A DNA stretch of 64,000 nt from Nonomuraea cypriaca (lineage in GTDB: Bacteria > Actinomycetota > Actinomycetes > Streptosporangiales > Streptosporangiaceae): the NCBI RefSeq assembly GCF_015645445.1, contig NZ_JADOGI010000033.1, forward strand, positions 1 to 64,000, given 5' to 3'. A program made the translations under genes and the position numbers. Shown here piece after piece: positions 1-7,378 of this stretch. The notes beneath the pieces were generated by a model that saw nothing but the letters and a program-made list of their open reading frames with translations, did not search any database and was not told the origin of the DNA. Within the stretch, counting starts at the first letter, position 1; each line of letters begins with the position of its first letter.

Positions 1-393
1 GGCCCCACTACCACCGCGAGACCCCGTCCCACCCGGACCGGCGCCGCTCCCACCGCGAGGCCCGCTCCCATCGCGAGGCCCGCTCCCATCGCGAGGTCCG
101 CTCCCATCGCGAGGTCCGCTCCCATCGCGAGGTCCGCTCTCACCGCGAAGTCCGCTCCCACCGCGCCCGTTCCCACGGCGGGATTCGGCGACGACCGTCC
201 CGACGCGGGGTTCGGCTATCACGACGCCCTCCTGGGCCAGCAGGGTCAGCGCCTTGGCGGCCGTGGCCAGGGCGACGCCCCAGTCCCTGGCGAGCTGTCT
301 GGTGGACGGCACCCGATCCCCCGGCCTGAGCTTGCCGTCGGCGATGCGGCGCTTGAGGTCGGCCATGATGCGGGCGTGCGGCGGAGCGGTCAT
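1..393 (-). CDS. GntR-family regulator, N-terminal part (runs off left edge)
   Basis: The first 75 residues form a GntR winged helix (RIADGKLRPGDRVPSTRQLA, then a recognition-helix region ending in VVIAEPRVGTVV), so this should be a DNA-binding repressor. The start ATG lies just downstream of an AGGAGG-like site (minus strand, about 397-403). After the HTH comes a hexapeptide repeat, about five copies of GPRDGS, encoded by 18-bp DNA repeats at roughly 55-160. The frame stays open to base 1, so the effector domain is outside the window. Actinomycetes often fuse such an HTH to a C-terminal ligand domain through a flexible linker, which this repeat could be. The gene is divergent from an FAD monooxygenase and shares a palindrome-bearing spacer with it, suggesting local auto- and cross-regulation. 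Confidence 0.8.
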   Translation of the reverse strand, partial: MTAPPHARIMADLKRRIADGKLRPGDRVPSTRQLARDWGVALATAAKALTLLAQEGVVIAEPRVGTVVAESRRGNGRGGSGLRGESGPRDGSGPRDGSGPRDGSGPRDGSGPRGGSGAGPGGTGSRGGSGA

Positions 394-402
394 CAATCCT
401 CC

Positions 403-460
403 TGTACTAGTACAGACCCGTTCTAACATACCTTGTGAATCCCTGTATGTACGACGTACA
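403..460. promoter_or_regulatory. Two TGTAC inverted repeats: candidate GntR operators
   Basis: A perfect 12-bp palindrome TGTACTAGTACA lies at 403-414 directly in front of the GntR gene. A second inverted repeat, TGTAC-GAC-GTACA, lies at 448-460 about 40 bp before the monooxygenase start. Both share the half-site TGTAC. Palindromes with this half-site are typical of GntR-type operators, so binding by the adjacent regulator is a reasonable inference. Confidence 0.6.
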
Positions 461-499
461 TTCAGCTTGCGTACAACGTCAACGAGCAGGGAGCACATC

Positions 500-1597
500 A
501 TGAGGATCCTCGTCTCCGGCGCGAGCATCGGCGGGTCGGTTCTGGCCTACTGGCTGCGGCGGCACGGGCACGACGTGACGGTCGTCGAGCGGGCCCCGGC
601 TCCGCGCAGGGGCGGGCAGCCCGTCGACATCAGGGGCGCCGCGCTGACCGTGGCCGCCAGGATGGGCGTCCTGGAGCAGGCCAGGGCCCTGCGTACGCAC
701 ATGCGCGGCATGTCCATGGTGGACGGCGACGGCAACGAGATCATGCGCAGCACCGAGGAGACGATCAGCGGCGGCCGCCTCGACAGCCCCGACGTCGAGA
801 TCGTCCGCTACGACCTGGTGACGCTGCTCATCGGCGCGGGCGACACCGGCCACCGGGCCACCTTCCGCTACGGCGACTCGATCGCCACCCTGACCCAGGA
901 CGGCGAGGGCGTGGACGTGACGTTCGAGAGCGGCGGCCGGGACCGCTACGACCACGTCATCGGCGCCGACAGCCTGCACTCCAACGTCCGCGGGCTGGCC
1001 TTCGGCGAAGAGGCGCGCTACATCGAGCACCTCGGCACGTACGTCTCCATCTTCAGCGCCGAGAACTTCCTCGACCTCGACCGCTGGCAGCTGTGGCACC
1101 GCTCGGGCGCGACCGGCTTCGGGATTCTCAACGACCGGGACCCCGCCGTCATGCTGGTCAACCTGGGCTTCGAAGCGGGCCCGATCGACTACGACCACCA
1201 CGACACCGGCCAGCAGAAGCGCCTCGTCGAGCAGCACTGCGCCGGGGTCTACCTGGGGCCCAGGCTGCTGGAGGCCATGTGGAAGGCCGACGACTTCTAC
1301 TTCGACTCCATGGCCCAGGTCAAGATGGAGCGCTGGTCGACGGGCCGGGTGGCGCTGGTGGGCGACGCGGGCTACTGCGCCTCGCCGCTCTCCGGGCAGG
1401 GCACGAGCCTGGCCATGGTGGGGGCGTACGTGCTGGCGGAGGAGCTGAGCGGGAGCCCCGCGACGGCGTACGACCGCTACGAGGAGCGCATGCGCCCGTT
1501 CGTCGAACTGAACCAGGCGCTCGCCGTCGAGAACCCCGGCCAAGGCGCCGCACCCGAGAGCGTGCAGACCGCCGCGAACAGCATCACGCTCCCCTGA
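500..1597 (+). CDS. FAD-dependent monooxygenase (PHBH-like)
   Basis: The 365-residue protein starts at ATG 500, preceded by a GCAGGGAG ribosome site. It opens with a dinucleotide-binding motif (LVSGASIGGSVLAYWLRRHG, then VVERAP) and carries the second FAD motif VALVGDAGYCASPLSGQGTS near residue 290, as in aromatic-ring hydroxylases of the PHBH family. It should use FAD and NAD(P)H to oxidise a small aromatic or polyketide-like substrate in the cytosol; the substrate cannot be read from sequence. The divergent GntR gene and shared operators suggest substrate-induced expression, as in drug-modifying (TetX-like) monooxygenases. An upstream in-frame extension is possible but has no ribosome site. 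Confidence 0.88.
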   Translation: MRILVSGASIGGSVLAYWLRRHGHDVTVVERAPAPRRGGQPVDIRGAALTVAARMGVLEQARALRTHMRGMSMVDGDGNEIMRSTEETISGGRLDSPDVEIVRYDLVTLLIGAGDTGHRATFRYGDSIATLTQDGEGVDVTFESGGRDRYDHVIGADSLHSNVRGLAFGEEARYIEHLGTYVSIFSAENFLDLDRWQLWHRSGATGFGILNDRDPAVMLVNLGFEAGPIDYDHHDTGQQKRLVEQHCAGVYLGPRLLEAMWKADDFYFDSMAQVKMERWSTGRVALVGDAGYCASPLSGQGTSLAMVGAYVLAEELSGSPATAYDRYEERMRPFVELNQALAVENPGQGAAPESVQTAANSITLP

Positions 1598-1625
1598 CGA
1601 GCACGAACCGATACGATTTGCCGCC

Positions 1626-3233
1626 ATGACGGGTATCAGACTCACGATGGCCGCCCTGGGGGTCACCGCTCTGACGTTGACCGCCGCCCCCGCTCTGGCG
1701 GCGGAGGCCGGGATCACGGACGAGGTGACGATGACCCTCGGCAAGGACGGCACCCTGCACGTGGTCGAGAAGATCACGGGGGCGTCGGGCGGGCTCAAGC
1801 GGACGTTCATCACCAGGACGCGGTACGACGACAACACCGACCGCCTCTACCAGATCTCGAACGTCAAGGGCGGCACCCTCGCCGGTGACGTACTCACCGT
1901 GACCGGCCAGACCGTCGAGTACGACGTCAAGGGAGCGGTGACGACGTCCGGCGGTGTCGAGGAGTTGCGCTGGTTCGCGGTGAACGGCTGGAACCAGCAG
2001 GTCACCAAGGCCACGGTCAAGGTGAGCGGTCCGGGCCAGGTGCAGAACCTGTCCTGTTTCGCCGGCGAGCTGACCTCGGCCATCGGCTGCACCTCTGCCT
2101 CCATGGACCACACGGCCACCCAGGCGGACTTCGAGCAGGACGACCTGGGGACCGGCCAGGCCCTGACCGTCGTCATCGGTTACCCCAAGGGGTCCAGCAG
2201 CGGCGCCCCCATCCTGGAGAAGCGCTTCTCCCTGGCCGCCGCCTTCACCCTCGACACCGTCACCGGCGGCGCCCTGGCCGCCCTGCTGTTGCTGCTGCTC
2301 GGCGGCCTCGGCCTGCTCTACTGGACGCGGGGCCGCGACGGCAGGGTCGCCGACCACGAGAAGGGCGCGATCGATCCGGTGCGGAACGGCCACTTCTCCC
2401 CACCCGACGGGGTACGGCCGGGCCAGATCGGCACACTGGTGGACGAACAGGCCGACGTGGTCGACGTGACCGCCACGATCGTCGACCTCGCCGTACGCGG
2501 CTATCTGCGGATCGACGAGCAGCCCCGCCAGACGTACGACGCCCCGGACTGGGTCCTGGTCCGCCAGCCGAACGCGCCCGTCAAGGAACTCCTGCCGTAC
2601 GAGCGCGCCCTGTACGACGCCATCTTCGAAGGCCGCGACGCCGTGCTGCTGTCGCAGTTGTCCGGCTCGTTCGCGACCCACCTGGGCAAGGTACGCGACG
2701 CGCTGTACGCGGACGTGGTCAAGCAGGGCTGGTTCGCCCGCCGCCCGGACACCGAGCGCACCAGGTGGACCACGATCGGCGTGGCGCTGATCGGCGTGGG
2801 CCTGCTGGCGACCGCGGCGCTGGCCTGGTTCACCACGTACGGACTGCTCGGCCTGGCCGTGATCATCGCGGGCGCCGCGCTGGCCGTCGGCGGCCAGTAC
2901 ATGCCGGCCAAGACCGCCAAGGGCTCGGCGGCGCTGGCGCACACGATGGGCTTCCGTGAGTACCTGTTCTCCGGCGAGCTGGGCGAGGTGCCCGAGCAGC
3001 ACCGGGTGGAGCTGTTCTCCCGCTACCTGCCCTATGCCGTTATCTTCGACGGGGTGGAGCACTGGTCGCGCGTGGTGGCCTCGGTCACCGGCAACGGCCA
3101 CCAGTCGGACAACCTCTACTGGTACCACGGGCCGGCGGAGTGGGACCTGTCCAAGTTCGCCGGGTCGATGCGCACGTTCACCACGACGACCTCGGGCGCC
3201 ATCTCCGCCACCCGGCAGTTCCGTACCCTCTGA
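1626..3233 (+). CDS. DUF2207-type membrane protein with signal peptide
   Basis: The 535-residue protein has a signal peptide (about residues 1-25, ending ALAAEA) and an extracellular beta-rich domain to about residue 205, where the DUF2207 pattern is recognisable (TLHVVEKITGASGGLKRTF). A membrane helix follows at about 213-236, then a cytoplasmic region, a second hydrophobic pair at about 378-420, and a C-terminal domain with a GS-rich tail. Family function is unknown; members are predicted surface or envelope proteins. It lies 28 bp after the monooxygenase with no obvious link. Its stop codon falls inside the first copy of a small direct repeat derived from the converging asparaginase gene. 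Confidence 0.8.
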   Translation: MTGIRLTMAALGVTALTLTAAPALAAEAGITDEVTMTLGKDGTLHVVEKITGASGGLKRTFITRTRYDDNTDRLYQISNVKGGTLAGDVLTVTGQTVEYDVKGAVTTSGGVEELRWFAVNGWNQQVTKATVKVSGPGQVQNLSCFAGELTSAIGCTSASMDHTATQADFEQDDLGTGQALTVVIGYPKGSSSGAPILEKRFSLAAAFTLDTVTGGALAALLLLLLGGLGLLYWTRGRDGRVADHEKGAIDPVRNGHFSPPDGVRPGQIGTLVDEQADVVDVTATIVDLAVRGYLRIDEQPRQTYDAPDWVLVRQPNAPVKELLPYERALYDAIFEGRDAVLLSQLSGSFATHLGKVRDALYADVVKQGWFARRPDTERTRWTTIGVALIGVGLLATAALAWFTTYGLLGLAVIIAGAALAVGGQYMPAKTAKGSAALAHTMGFREYLFSGELGEVPEQHRVELFSRYLPYAVIFDGVEHWSRVVASVTGNGHQSDNLYWYHGPAEWDLSKFAGSMRTFTTTTSGAISATRQFRTL

Positions 3234-3265
3234 CGGATCCGCAGCTCCTAACGGATCCGCAGCTC
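3233..3265. repeat. Tandem 15-bp copy of the asparaginase 3' end
   Basis: The 15-mer ACGGATCCGCAGCTC occurs at 3233-3247 and again at 3251-3265 (period 18). The right copy encodes the last residues of the minus-strand asparaginase (stop at 3248-3250). The left copy lies beyond that stop and overlaps the stop codon of the converging DUF2207 gene. Confidence 0.85.
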
Positions 3266-4156
3266 GCCGACCGGCCGCCCGCCGCCGAGCACCGGCGGCG
3301 CGGCCAGCTCGGCCAGCTCGGGCGCGTCCAGCCCGAGCGAGCGCAGCGCCGCCACGGTGACCGCGACGCGGGCACGCTGACCGCCGTCCTCGATCTTGAC
3401 GGTGCCCGCGCGTCCGTCCTCGAACGCGAACGCGTCGAACGCCTCCGCCCCCGCCTTCAGCATGAGCCCGGGCAGCGCGCGCATGAGCCTGGCCTCGGGC
3501 CGGTCGGTCCCCGACGTCCACTCGGGGTAGGTGCTCATCGCCTCGAAGATCCTGCGCTCGTAGGAGTCCGCTGACGACATCGGGAACGCCCTGAACGCCT
3601 TGGTCACGCCCAGCATCGAGACGAAGAACAGCGGCGCCCCGCACCCGTCCACGCCGGACGCCGCGACCCGCTCACCGGTCAGCTCCTCCACGGTCTGCCT
3701 GATCGCGCGCTGGAGCGGATGCATGGGCTCCAGATAGGTGGCGGTCGGCCAGTCGTTCAGCACGCAGGTGGCCAGCATGGCGGCGTGCTTGCCCGAGCAG
3801 TTCATGTAGACCCGGCCCCGCTCGGTCACCGTCCTGTCGAAGGGATAGTCCTCCGGGCAGAGCAACGCCGACTCCTCCAGCCCCGCCCCCGCGAGGATCT
3901 TCCTGACGCCCTCCACGTGGAACGGCTCGCCGGAGTGCGAGGCGCAGGCGAGCGCGAGCAACTCGTTCTCCAGCCGCAGGCCGCTGCGCATCATGCCGAG
4001 CGCCTGGAGCGGCTTCATCGACGACCGTGGCGAGGCGGGCACGTGCACCCCGCCCCTGGCCTCGACCGGGCGCCCTTCCGCGTCCACCGTCAGCATGCGA
4101 GCCTGATGCGTGGACTCCACGAACCCGGAACGGACAACTTCCACAACCAGCGACAT
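3248..4156 (-). CDS. Asparaginase (L-asparaginase II family)
   Basis: A 302-residue protein of the type found in rhizobia and actinomycetes, unrelated to E. coli AnsA/AnsB. Recognisable family blocks are [49 protein letters not shown] and [12 protein letters not shown]. It should hydrolyse asparagine to aspartate and ammonia in the cytosol. No signal peptide is seen. It is convergent with the DUF2207 gene and divergent from dtd, with 60 bp of shared upstream DNA. Length matches the family. Confidence 0.88.
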   Translation of the reverse strand: MSLVVEVVRSGFVESTHQARMLTVDAEGRPVEARGGVHVPASPRSSMKPLQALGMMRSGLRLENELLALACASHSGEPFHVEGVRKILAGAGLEESALLCPEDYPFDRTVTERGRVYMNCSGKHAAMLATCVLNDWPTATYLEPMHPLQRAIRQTVEELTGERVAASGVDGCGAPLFFVSMLGVTKAFRAFPMSSADSYERRIFEAMSTYPEWTSGTDRPEARLMRALPGLMLKAGAEAFDAFAFEDGRAGTVKIEDGGQRARVAVTVAALRSLGLDAPELAELAAPPVLGGGRPVGELRIR

Positions 4157-4216
4157 TTGCCACCCCTTTCCGGCATGAGTCTACGAAGGGTGTTTCCTGC
4201 TCCAGAATGGGATCCC

Positions 4217-4642
4217 ATGCGAGCAGTCGTACAACGAGTCAGTTCGGCGTCGGTCGAGGTCGAGGGGCGTACGGTCGGGGCGATCGACGAGCCTGGCCTG
4301 CTGGTCCTGGTGGGCGTCACCCACGCTGACACGCGCGCCGAGGCCGCCAGGCTCGCCGCCAAACTCTGGGGCCTGCGCGTCCTGCACGGCGAGAAGTCCT
4401 GCTCGGACGTGTCCGCCCCGCTCCTGGTGATCAGCCAGTTCACGCTGTACGGCGACGCACGCAAGGGCCGCCGGCCCACGTGGCAGGCGGCGGCCCCAGG
4501 ACCGGTCGCCGAGCCACTGGTGGACGCCGTGGTGGCGGAGCTGAGGGCGCTGGGCGCGCACGTGGAGACCGGTGTGTTCGGCGCCGACATGAAGGTGTCT
4601 CTGACCAACGACGGCCCGATCACCCTCGTCCTGGACATCTGA
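4217..4642 (+). CDS. dtd: D-aminoacyl-tRNA deacylase
   Basis: The 141-residue protein begins [17 protein letters not shown] and contains both DTD signatures: [15 protein letters not shown] near residue 75 and the C-terminal [12 protein letters not shown], equivalent to the NxGPVT cross-subunit motif. It removes D-amino acids (and Gly) wrongly attached to tRNA, acting as a homodimer in the cytosol. The ATG at 4217 gives the family N-terminus; upstream in-frame codons have no homology. The gene is followed by a spacer full of short repeats and converges on ygfZ. Confidence 0.95.
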   Translation: MRAVVQRVSSASVEVEGRTVGAIDEPGLLVLVGVTHADTRAEAARLAAKLWGLRVLHGEKSCSDVSAPLLVISQFTLYGDARKGRRPTWQAAAPGPVAEPLVDAVVAELRALGAHVETGVFGADMKVSLTNDGPITLVLDI

Positions 4643-4664
4643 CACCCCGCCCGGGAACCGGTGG

Positions 4665-4791
4665 GGGTGTCAGCGGATGCGGCGCCTCAGGCCCCGGACG
4701 AGCAGGGTGCAGGGCGTCTCAAGCTCCGCACGAGCGGGGCCTCATCTCAGGCTCCGCGCGAGCGCGGGTGTCAGCGGATGCGGCGCCTCAG
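4665..4791. repeat. Duplicated ygfZ 3' end with degenerate units between
   Basis: A 26-bp sequence (containing GTCAGCGGATGCGGCGCC) is identical at 4665-4690 and 4766-4791. The right copy covers the ygfZ stop codon (4771-4773) and final codons; the left copy lies in the spacer after dtd. Between them are two related units containing CTCAAGCTCCGCACGAGCG and CTCAGGCTCCGCGCGAGCG. Confidence 0.9.
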
Positions 4792-5709
4792 TGTGGGGTC
4801 GATGCTGACGTTGCGGCCCGCGTCCGGGGGCACGACGACCTCCTGTGCCGCAGCCACCCCACCGGCCAGCAGCGGCGCGTCCACCGGCACCGTACGCTTG
4901 ATCACGGCCAGCGCGATCGGGCCGAGCTCGTGGTGCCGCGCGGCCGAGCCGACGACACCGACCTCCTGGCTCTCGAAGATCACCGGATCGCCGTGCACGG
5001 GCAGCGTGTCGACGCTCCCGTCGAGGTGCAGGAACACCAGGCGGCGCGGCGGGTGCCCCAGGTTGTGCACCCGGGCCACGGTCTCCTGGCCTCGGTAGCA
5101 CCCCTTGCTCAAATGCACGGCCGTGCCGACCCATCCCACTTCATGGGGAATCGTCTTGTGGTCGGTGTCGAACCCCATCCGCGGCCGGTGCGCCTCGATC
5201 CGCAGCGCCTCGTACGCCCACAGCCCCGCCAACGGCCGGCCGAGATGGTCGGACAGCTCCTCGCGCGGCACCAGGAAGTCTTCCGTGGCCGTGGACAGCA
5301 CGGCCAGTTCGCCGGCCCGCGACACCTCGACCCGCAGCATGAACCGCATCCGGTCGAGATAGTCGACGAGGCTCTGCGCGGTGCCGGGCTCCACGTGGGC
5401 CAGCACGCTCTCGCCGTCGTCGACCAGCGTCAGGTGGTGCTGCACGCGGCCCTGGAGGTCGAGGTCGAGCGTCTGCGTCCACTCGCCGGGTCGCAGCGTG
5501 TCGAGCTTCTGCGAGGTGAGGTCGTTGAGCCATTTCAGCCGGTCCGCGCCCGAGACGCGGACCACCTCGCGGTTGCTGCGGTCGACGACCGCCTCGCCCT
5601 TGGCCAGGGCGCGCTGCTCGGCGAACAGGTCGCCGTAATGCGCTGCTACGTCAGAGTCCGGCGCGTCGGCCGCGACGGCGCCGTGGAGGTCGAGCAGAGG
5701 GCTACGCAT
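4771..5709 (-). CDS. ygfZ: Folate-binding YgfZ/GcvT-like protein
   Basis: This 312-residue protein carries the diagnostic YgfZ signature KGCYRGQETVARVHNLGHPP (about residue 205) with its conserved cysteine. The N-terminal GcvT-like fold includes VVRVSGADRLKWLNDLTSQ. YgfZ/CAF17 proteins use tetrahydrofolate to support maturation or repair of some Fe-S enzymes. The gene is immediately downstream of the Fur-family regulator on the same strand (10 bp gap), so the two are probably co-transcribed. Length is normal for actinobacteria. Confidence 0.9.
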   Translation of the reverse strand: MRSPLLDLHGAVAADAPDSDVAAHYGDLFAEQRALAKGEAVVDRSNREVVRVSGADRLKWLNDLTSQKLDTLRPGEWTQTLDLDLQGRVQHHLTLVDDGESVLAHVEPGTAQSLVDYLDRMRFMLRVEVSRAGELAVLSTATEDFLVPREELSDHLGRPLAGLWAYEALRIEAHRPRMGFDTDHKTIPHEVGWVGTAVHLSKGCYRGQETVARVHNLGHPPRRLVFLHLDGSVDTLPVHGDPVIFESQEVGVVGSAARHHELGPIALAVIKRTVPVDAPLLAGGVAAAQEVVVPPDAGRNVSIDPTLRRRIR

Positions 5710-5719
5710 GCCCTCCAGG

Positions 5720-6133
5720 CTATCTGCAGTCGCGGCAACGCCCGAAGACGGTCAGGTGGTGTACGTCCGCCACGAACCCGAGCTCCTCGTCGAGCCCCTT
5801 GACCAGCCCTTCGGCCATCTCGGGACGTACCTCGATCACCTCGTCGCACCCCCGGCACACCAGGTGCACGTGGTCGGCCTCGGCCGCCAGGTGGTAGGTC
5901 GGCGCGCCGTGCCCGAGGTGGGTGTGGGTGACCATGCCGAGCTCTTCGAGCAACTCCAGCGTGCGGTAGACCGTCGAGATGTTCACACCGCGCGCCGTCT
6001 GGCGCACTTTGCCGCAGATCTCCTCCGGAGTGGCGTGCTCCAGCGCCTTGACCGCCTCGAGGACGAGCTGGCGCTGGGGAGTCACCCGGTAGCCCTTGGC
6101 GCGGAGTTCCTCATGCCACTGCGTCTCCGTCAT
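5720..6133 (-). CDS. nur: Fur-family metalloregulator, probable nickel regulator Nur
   Basis: 137 residues with the Fur fold: winged helix (GYRVTPQRQLVLEAV, GVNISTVYRTLELLEELG) and dimerisation domain (HVHLVCRGC). Histidines 33, 70, 72, 88, 90 and 126 sit at positions I recall for the nickel and second metal site of Streptomyces Nur; the ligand I expect at 86 is Ala here. CxxC pairs occur at 93/96 and 133/136. Nur represses nickel uptake and Fe-superoxide dismutase genes in nickel excess. Position supports the call: in Streptomyces, Nur lies in a block with the nitrobindin, sulfur and GlnR genes also found here. Fur or Zur cannot be fully excluded. Confidence 0.8.
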   Translation of the reverse strand: MTETQWHEELRAKGYRVTPQRQLVLEAVKALEHATPEEICGKVRQTARGVNISTVYRTLELLEELGMVTHTHLGHGAPTYHLAAEADHVHLVCRGCDEVIEVRPEMAEGLVKGLDEELGFVADVHHLTVFGRCRDCR

Positions 6134-6163
6134 GTCCCGAGTCTACGGCGCGGCGATATTCAC

Positions 6164-6193
6164 TTGCCCCGCTCGCCGAAGACCGCATAGCTT
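6164..6193 (+). promoter_or_regulatory. Candidate promoter for the 13-codon ORF
   Basis: TTGCCC at 6164-6169 and TAGCTT at 6188-6193 are separated by 18 bp, a fair match to actinobacterial housekeeping promoters (TTGnnn, TAgnnT). A start near 6200 would give a short leader before the extended Shine-Dalgarno at 6206-6220. Confidence 0.4.
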
Positions 6194-6225
6194 CGTGGGT
6201 ACGCGGAAAGGAGGTGGTCCGAATA

Positions 6226-6267
6226 ATGGATAGTCATAGACGGGCTAGCGAGGTGGTTGTCCGCTGA
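6226..6267 (+). CDS. 13-residue micro-ORF with an extended Shine-Dalgarno
   Basis: The ORF encodes MDSHRRASEVVVR and ends in TGA. It is preceded at 6206-6220 by GAAAGGAGGTGGTCC, which pairs with practically the whole 16S rRNA 3' tail (one G-U in place of A-U), ending 5 bp before the ATG. Near its own end it holds a second similar string (GAGGTGGTTGTCC, 6250-6262). Ribosome sites this long are unusual and argue for real, strong translation. It is not a simple leader, because the next genes are on the opposite strand. Function is unknown. Confidence 0.5.
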   Translation: MDSHRRASEVVVR

Positions 6268-6278
6268 CGTCGCGGACT

Positions 6279-6360
6279 GTTGTCTCGTGACGTTTTCTGC
6301 GAAATACGAGGCAACCACCGGGGCCCCTGGCAGCCGGAGGGGCGGGATCCGATCCCGTCC
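6279..6360 (+). other. Two hairpins following the micro-ORF
   Basis: GTTGTCTCGT (6279-6288) pairs with ACGAGGCAAC (6306-6315) with one G-U pair. GGGCGGGAT (6340-6348) pairs with ATCCCGTCC (6352-6360) over a CCG loop, again with one G-U. Together with the micro-ORF they suggest a compact structured transcript of about 160 nt. The remaining bases of this 400-bp gene-free stretch (6134-6536) are the divergent nur promoter area and the repeats listed next. Confidence 0.4.
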
Positions 6361-6414
6361 GTTGGTCCATCCGGCCCGCCTGCTCGGCAGGCGGAGTGTT
6401 GCCCGGGGCCCTCT

Positions 6415-6535
6415 TCATGCCCTGACACGCCCGGCTCCGCGCTTCACGCCTTGAGAGGCGCGGCTCATGCCTTGAGAGGCCCGGCTCATGCCGTGAAAGG
6501 CCCGGCTCATGCCTGAGACGCCCGGCTCGGCGCCA
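6415..6535. repeat. About five tandem 20-bp units downstream of the DUF2470 gene
   Basis: Units of the form CTTGAGAGGCCCGGCTCATG recur with small changes (CCTGACACGCCCGGCTCCGCG, GAGAGGCGCGGCTCATGCC, GTGAAAGGCCCGGCTCATGC, CTGAGACGCCCGGCTCGGC). They end immediately before the stop of the minus-strand DUF2470 gene. A role as 3' spacer or terminator is possible; no coding use is evident. Confidence 0.7.
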
Positions 6536-6536
6536 G

Positions 6537-6833
6537 TCAGTGCTCGCCCCTGGCCGAGAGGCCCAGTGCGGCGCACGCGTCCCGGTAGAGGCGCACCACG
6601 GCCTTGCGCGCCTGCGCCCGCTCGGTGAGCGTCTCGCCCCACGGCACGCGCACCTTCTCCCCACCGTCCACGGTGAACTCGATCCCCTCGGCGTCGACGT
6701 CGCTCGTCACGGCCGAGGTGACCGCCGGCCGGCCGCCGAGCCCTCGTACGATGATCAGCGAGTCTTCCGCGTGGTCGTCGTTCATGTGGCGCTTGATCGC
6801 CTCGACGACGTCAGGGGTGAAGGGTGTGCTCAT
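6537..6833 (-). CDS. DUF2470 small protein
   Basis: 98 residues beginning MSTPFTPDVVEAIKRHMNDD. The HMNxDHxxDxLxIxR pattern is typical of the DUF2470 module, found alone or at the C-terminus of HugZ-type heme utilisation and FMN-binding split-barrel proteins. Its start overlaps the nitrobindin stop by 4 bp (ATGA), so the two are translationally coupled. Pairing with a heme-binding nitrobindin suggests a heme- or redox-linked role, but that is inference. Confidence 0.8.
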   Translation of the reverse strand: MSTPFTPDVVEAIKRHMNDDHAEDSLIIVRGLGGRPAVTSAVTSDVDAEGIEFTVDGGEKVRVPWGETLTERAQARKAVVRLYRDACAALGLSARGEH

Positions 6834-7318
6834 GACACCTTCTTCAGCTCGGCCGACATGTGGTCCGTGAGCGGGTGGCCGACGGCCGCCATCTCGTAGG
6901 CCCACATGAGATTGCCGTTGACCAGCCCGTACAGCCGGTGGCCCGCGGTGTACTCCTTCGCCGACGCGGTGCGCGCGACCACGTCGGTACGCAGCTCGAT
7001 CTTGTGGAAGACGACCTCGCCGACGTAGATCTCGACGATGCCGGTCGGGTGTGCCAGCACCACCTCGATCTGCCGGTCCGGCTGCGGCCGCCAGTATCCC
7101 GTCTCCGTGGCCAGCGGCCTGACCCGGTTGCCCTCCTGGTCGAGCAGCCACGTGCGGCTCACGTAGGTCAGGAACGGCTTCCCGTTGTGCCCGAACTCGA
7201 TCTCCTGGCCGAAGTTGAAGCTCTCGATCGTCGGGTAGCCGCCCACGCCCGCGCCTTCCCACCTGCCCAGCAAGAACGCGATCGGCTCCAGGTTGGGGTG
7301 CACCTCAGGTACTTCCAT
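6830..7318 (-). CDS. Nitrobindin-like heme-binding beta-barrel protein
   Basis: 162 residues starting MEVPEVHPNLEPIAFLLG, with the family-defining GxWxGxG (GRWEGAGVG) near residue 20 and a beta-barrel pattern (ETGYWRPQPDRQIEVVLAHPTGIVEIYVG) to the end, where histidines (GHPLTDHMS) could ligate heme. Nitrobindins bind ferric heme and detoxify peroxynitrite or sense NO; earlier annotations call them FABP-like or DUF1794. The start codon lies only 14 bp from the right end of an IS605-type element, which has probably cut the gene off from its native upstream region. Confidence 0.85.
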   Translation of the reverse strand: MEVPEVHPNLEPIAFLLGRWEGAGVGGYPTIESFNFGQEIEFGHNGKPFLTYVSRTWLLDQEGNRVRPLATETGYWRPQPDRQIEVVLAHPTGIVEIYVGEVVFHKIELRTDVVARTASAKEYTAGHRLYGLVNGNLMWAYEMAAVGHPLTDHMSAELKKVS

Positions 7319-7356
7319 GGTTCTCAAGGGTAGTGACTCCTCCGCCCCCTGAAGGG

Positions 7357-7378
7357 AGCGGCTTCTCGCTAAGCCGCT
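7357..7378 (-). repeat. IS right-end hairpin overlapping the tnpB stop
   Basis: AGCGGCTT and AAGCCGCT form a perfect 8-bp stem with a 6-base loop. In this family such subterminal hairpins are bound by TnpA, and the same segment forms the scaffold end of the TnpB guide RNA. Confidence 0.7.

Noticed and set aside
6415..6535. CRISPR or small protein gene in the 20-bp repeats
   Set aside because: No spacers, no ribosome site and no conserved frame.
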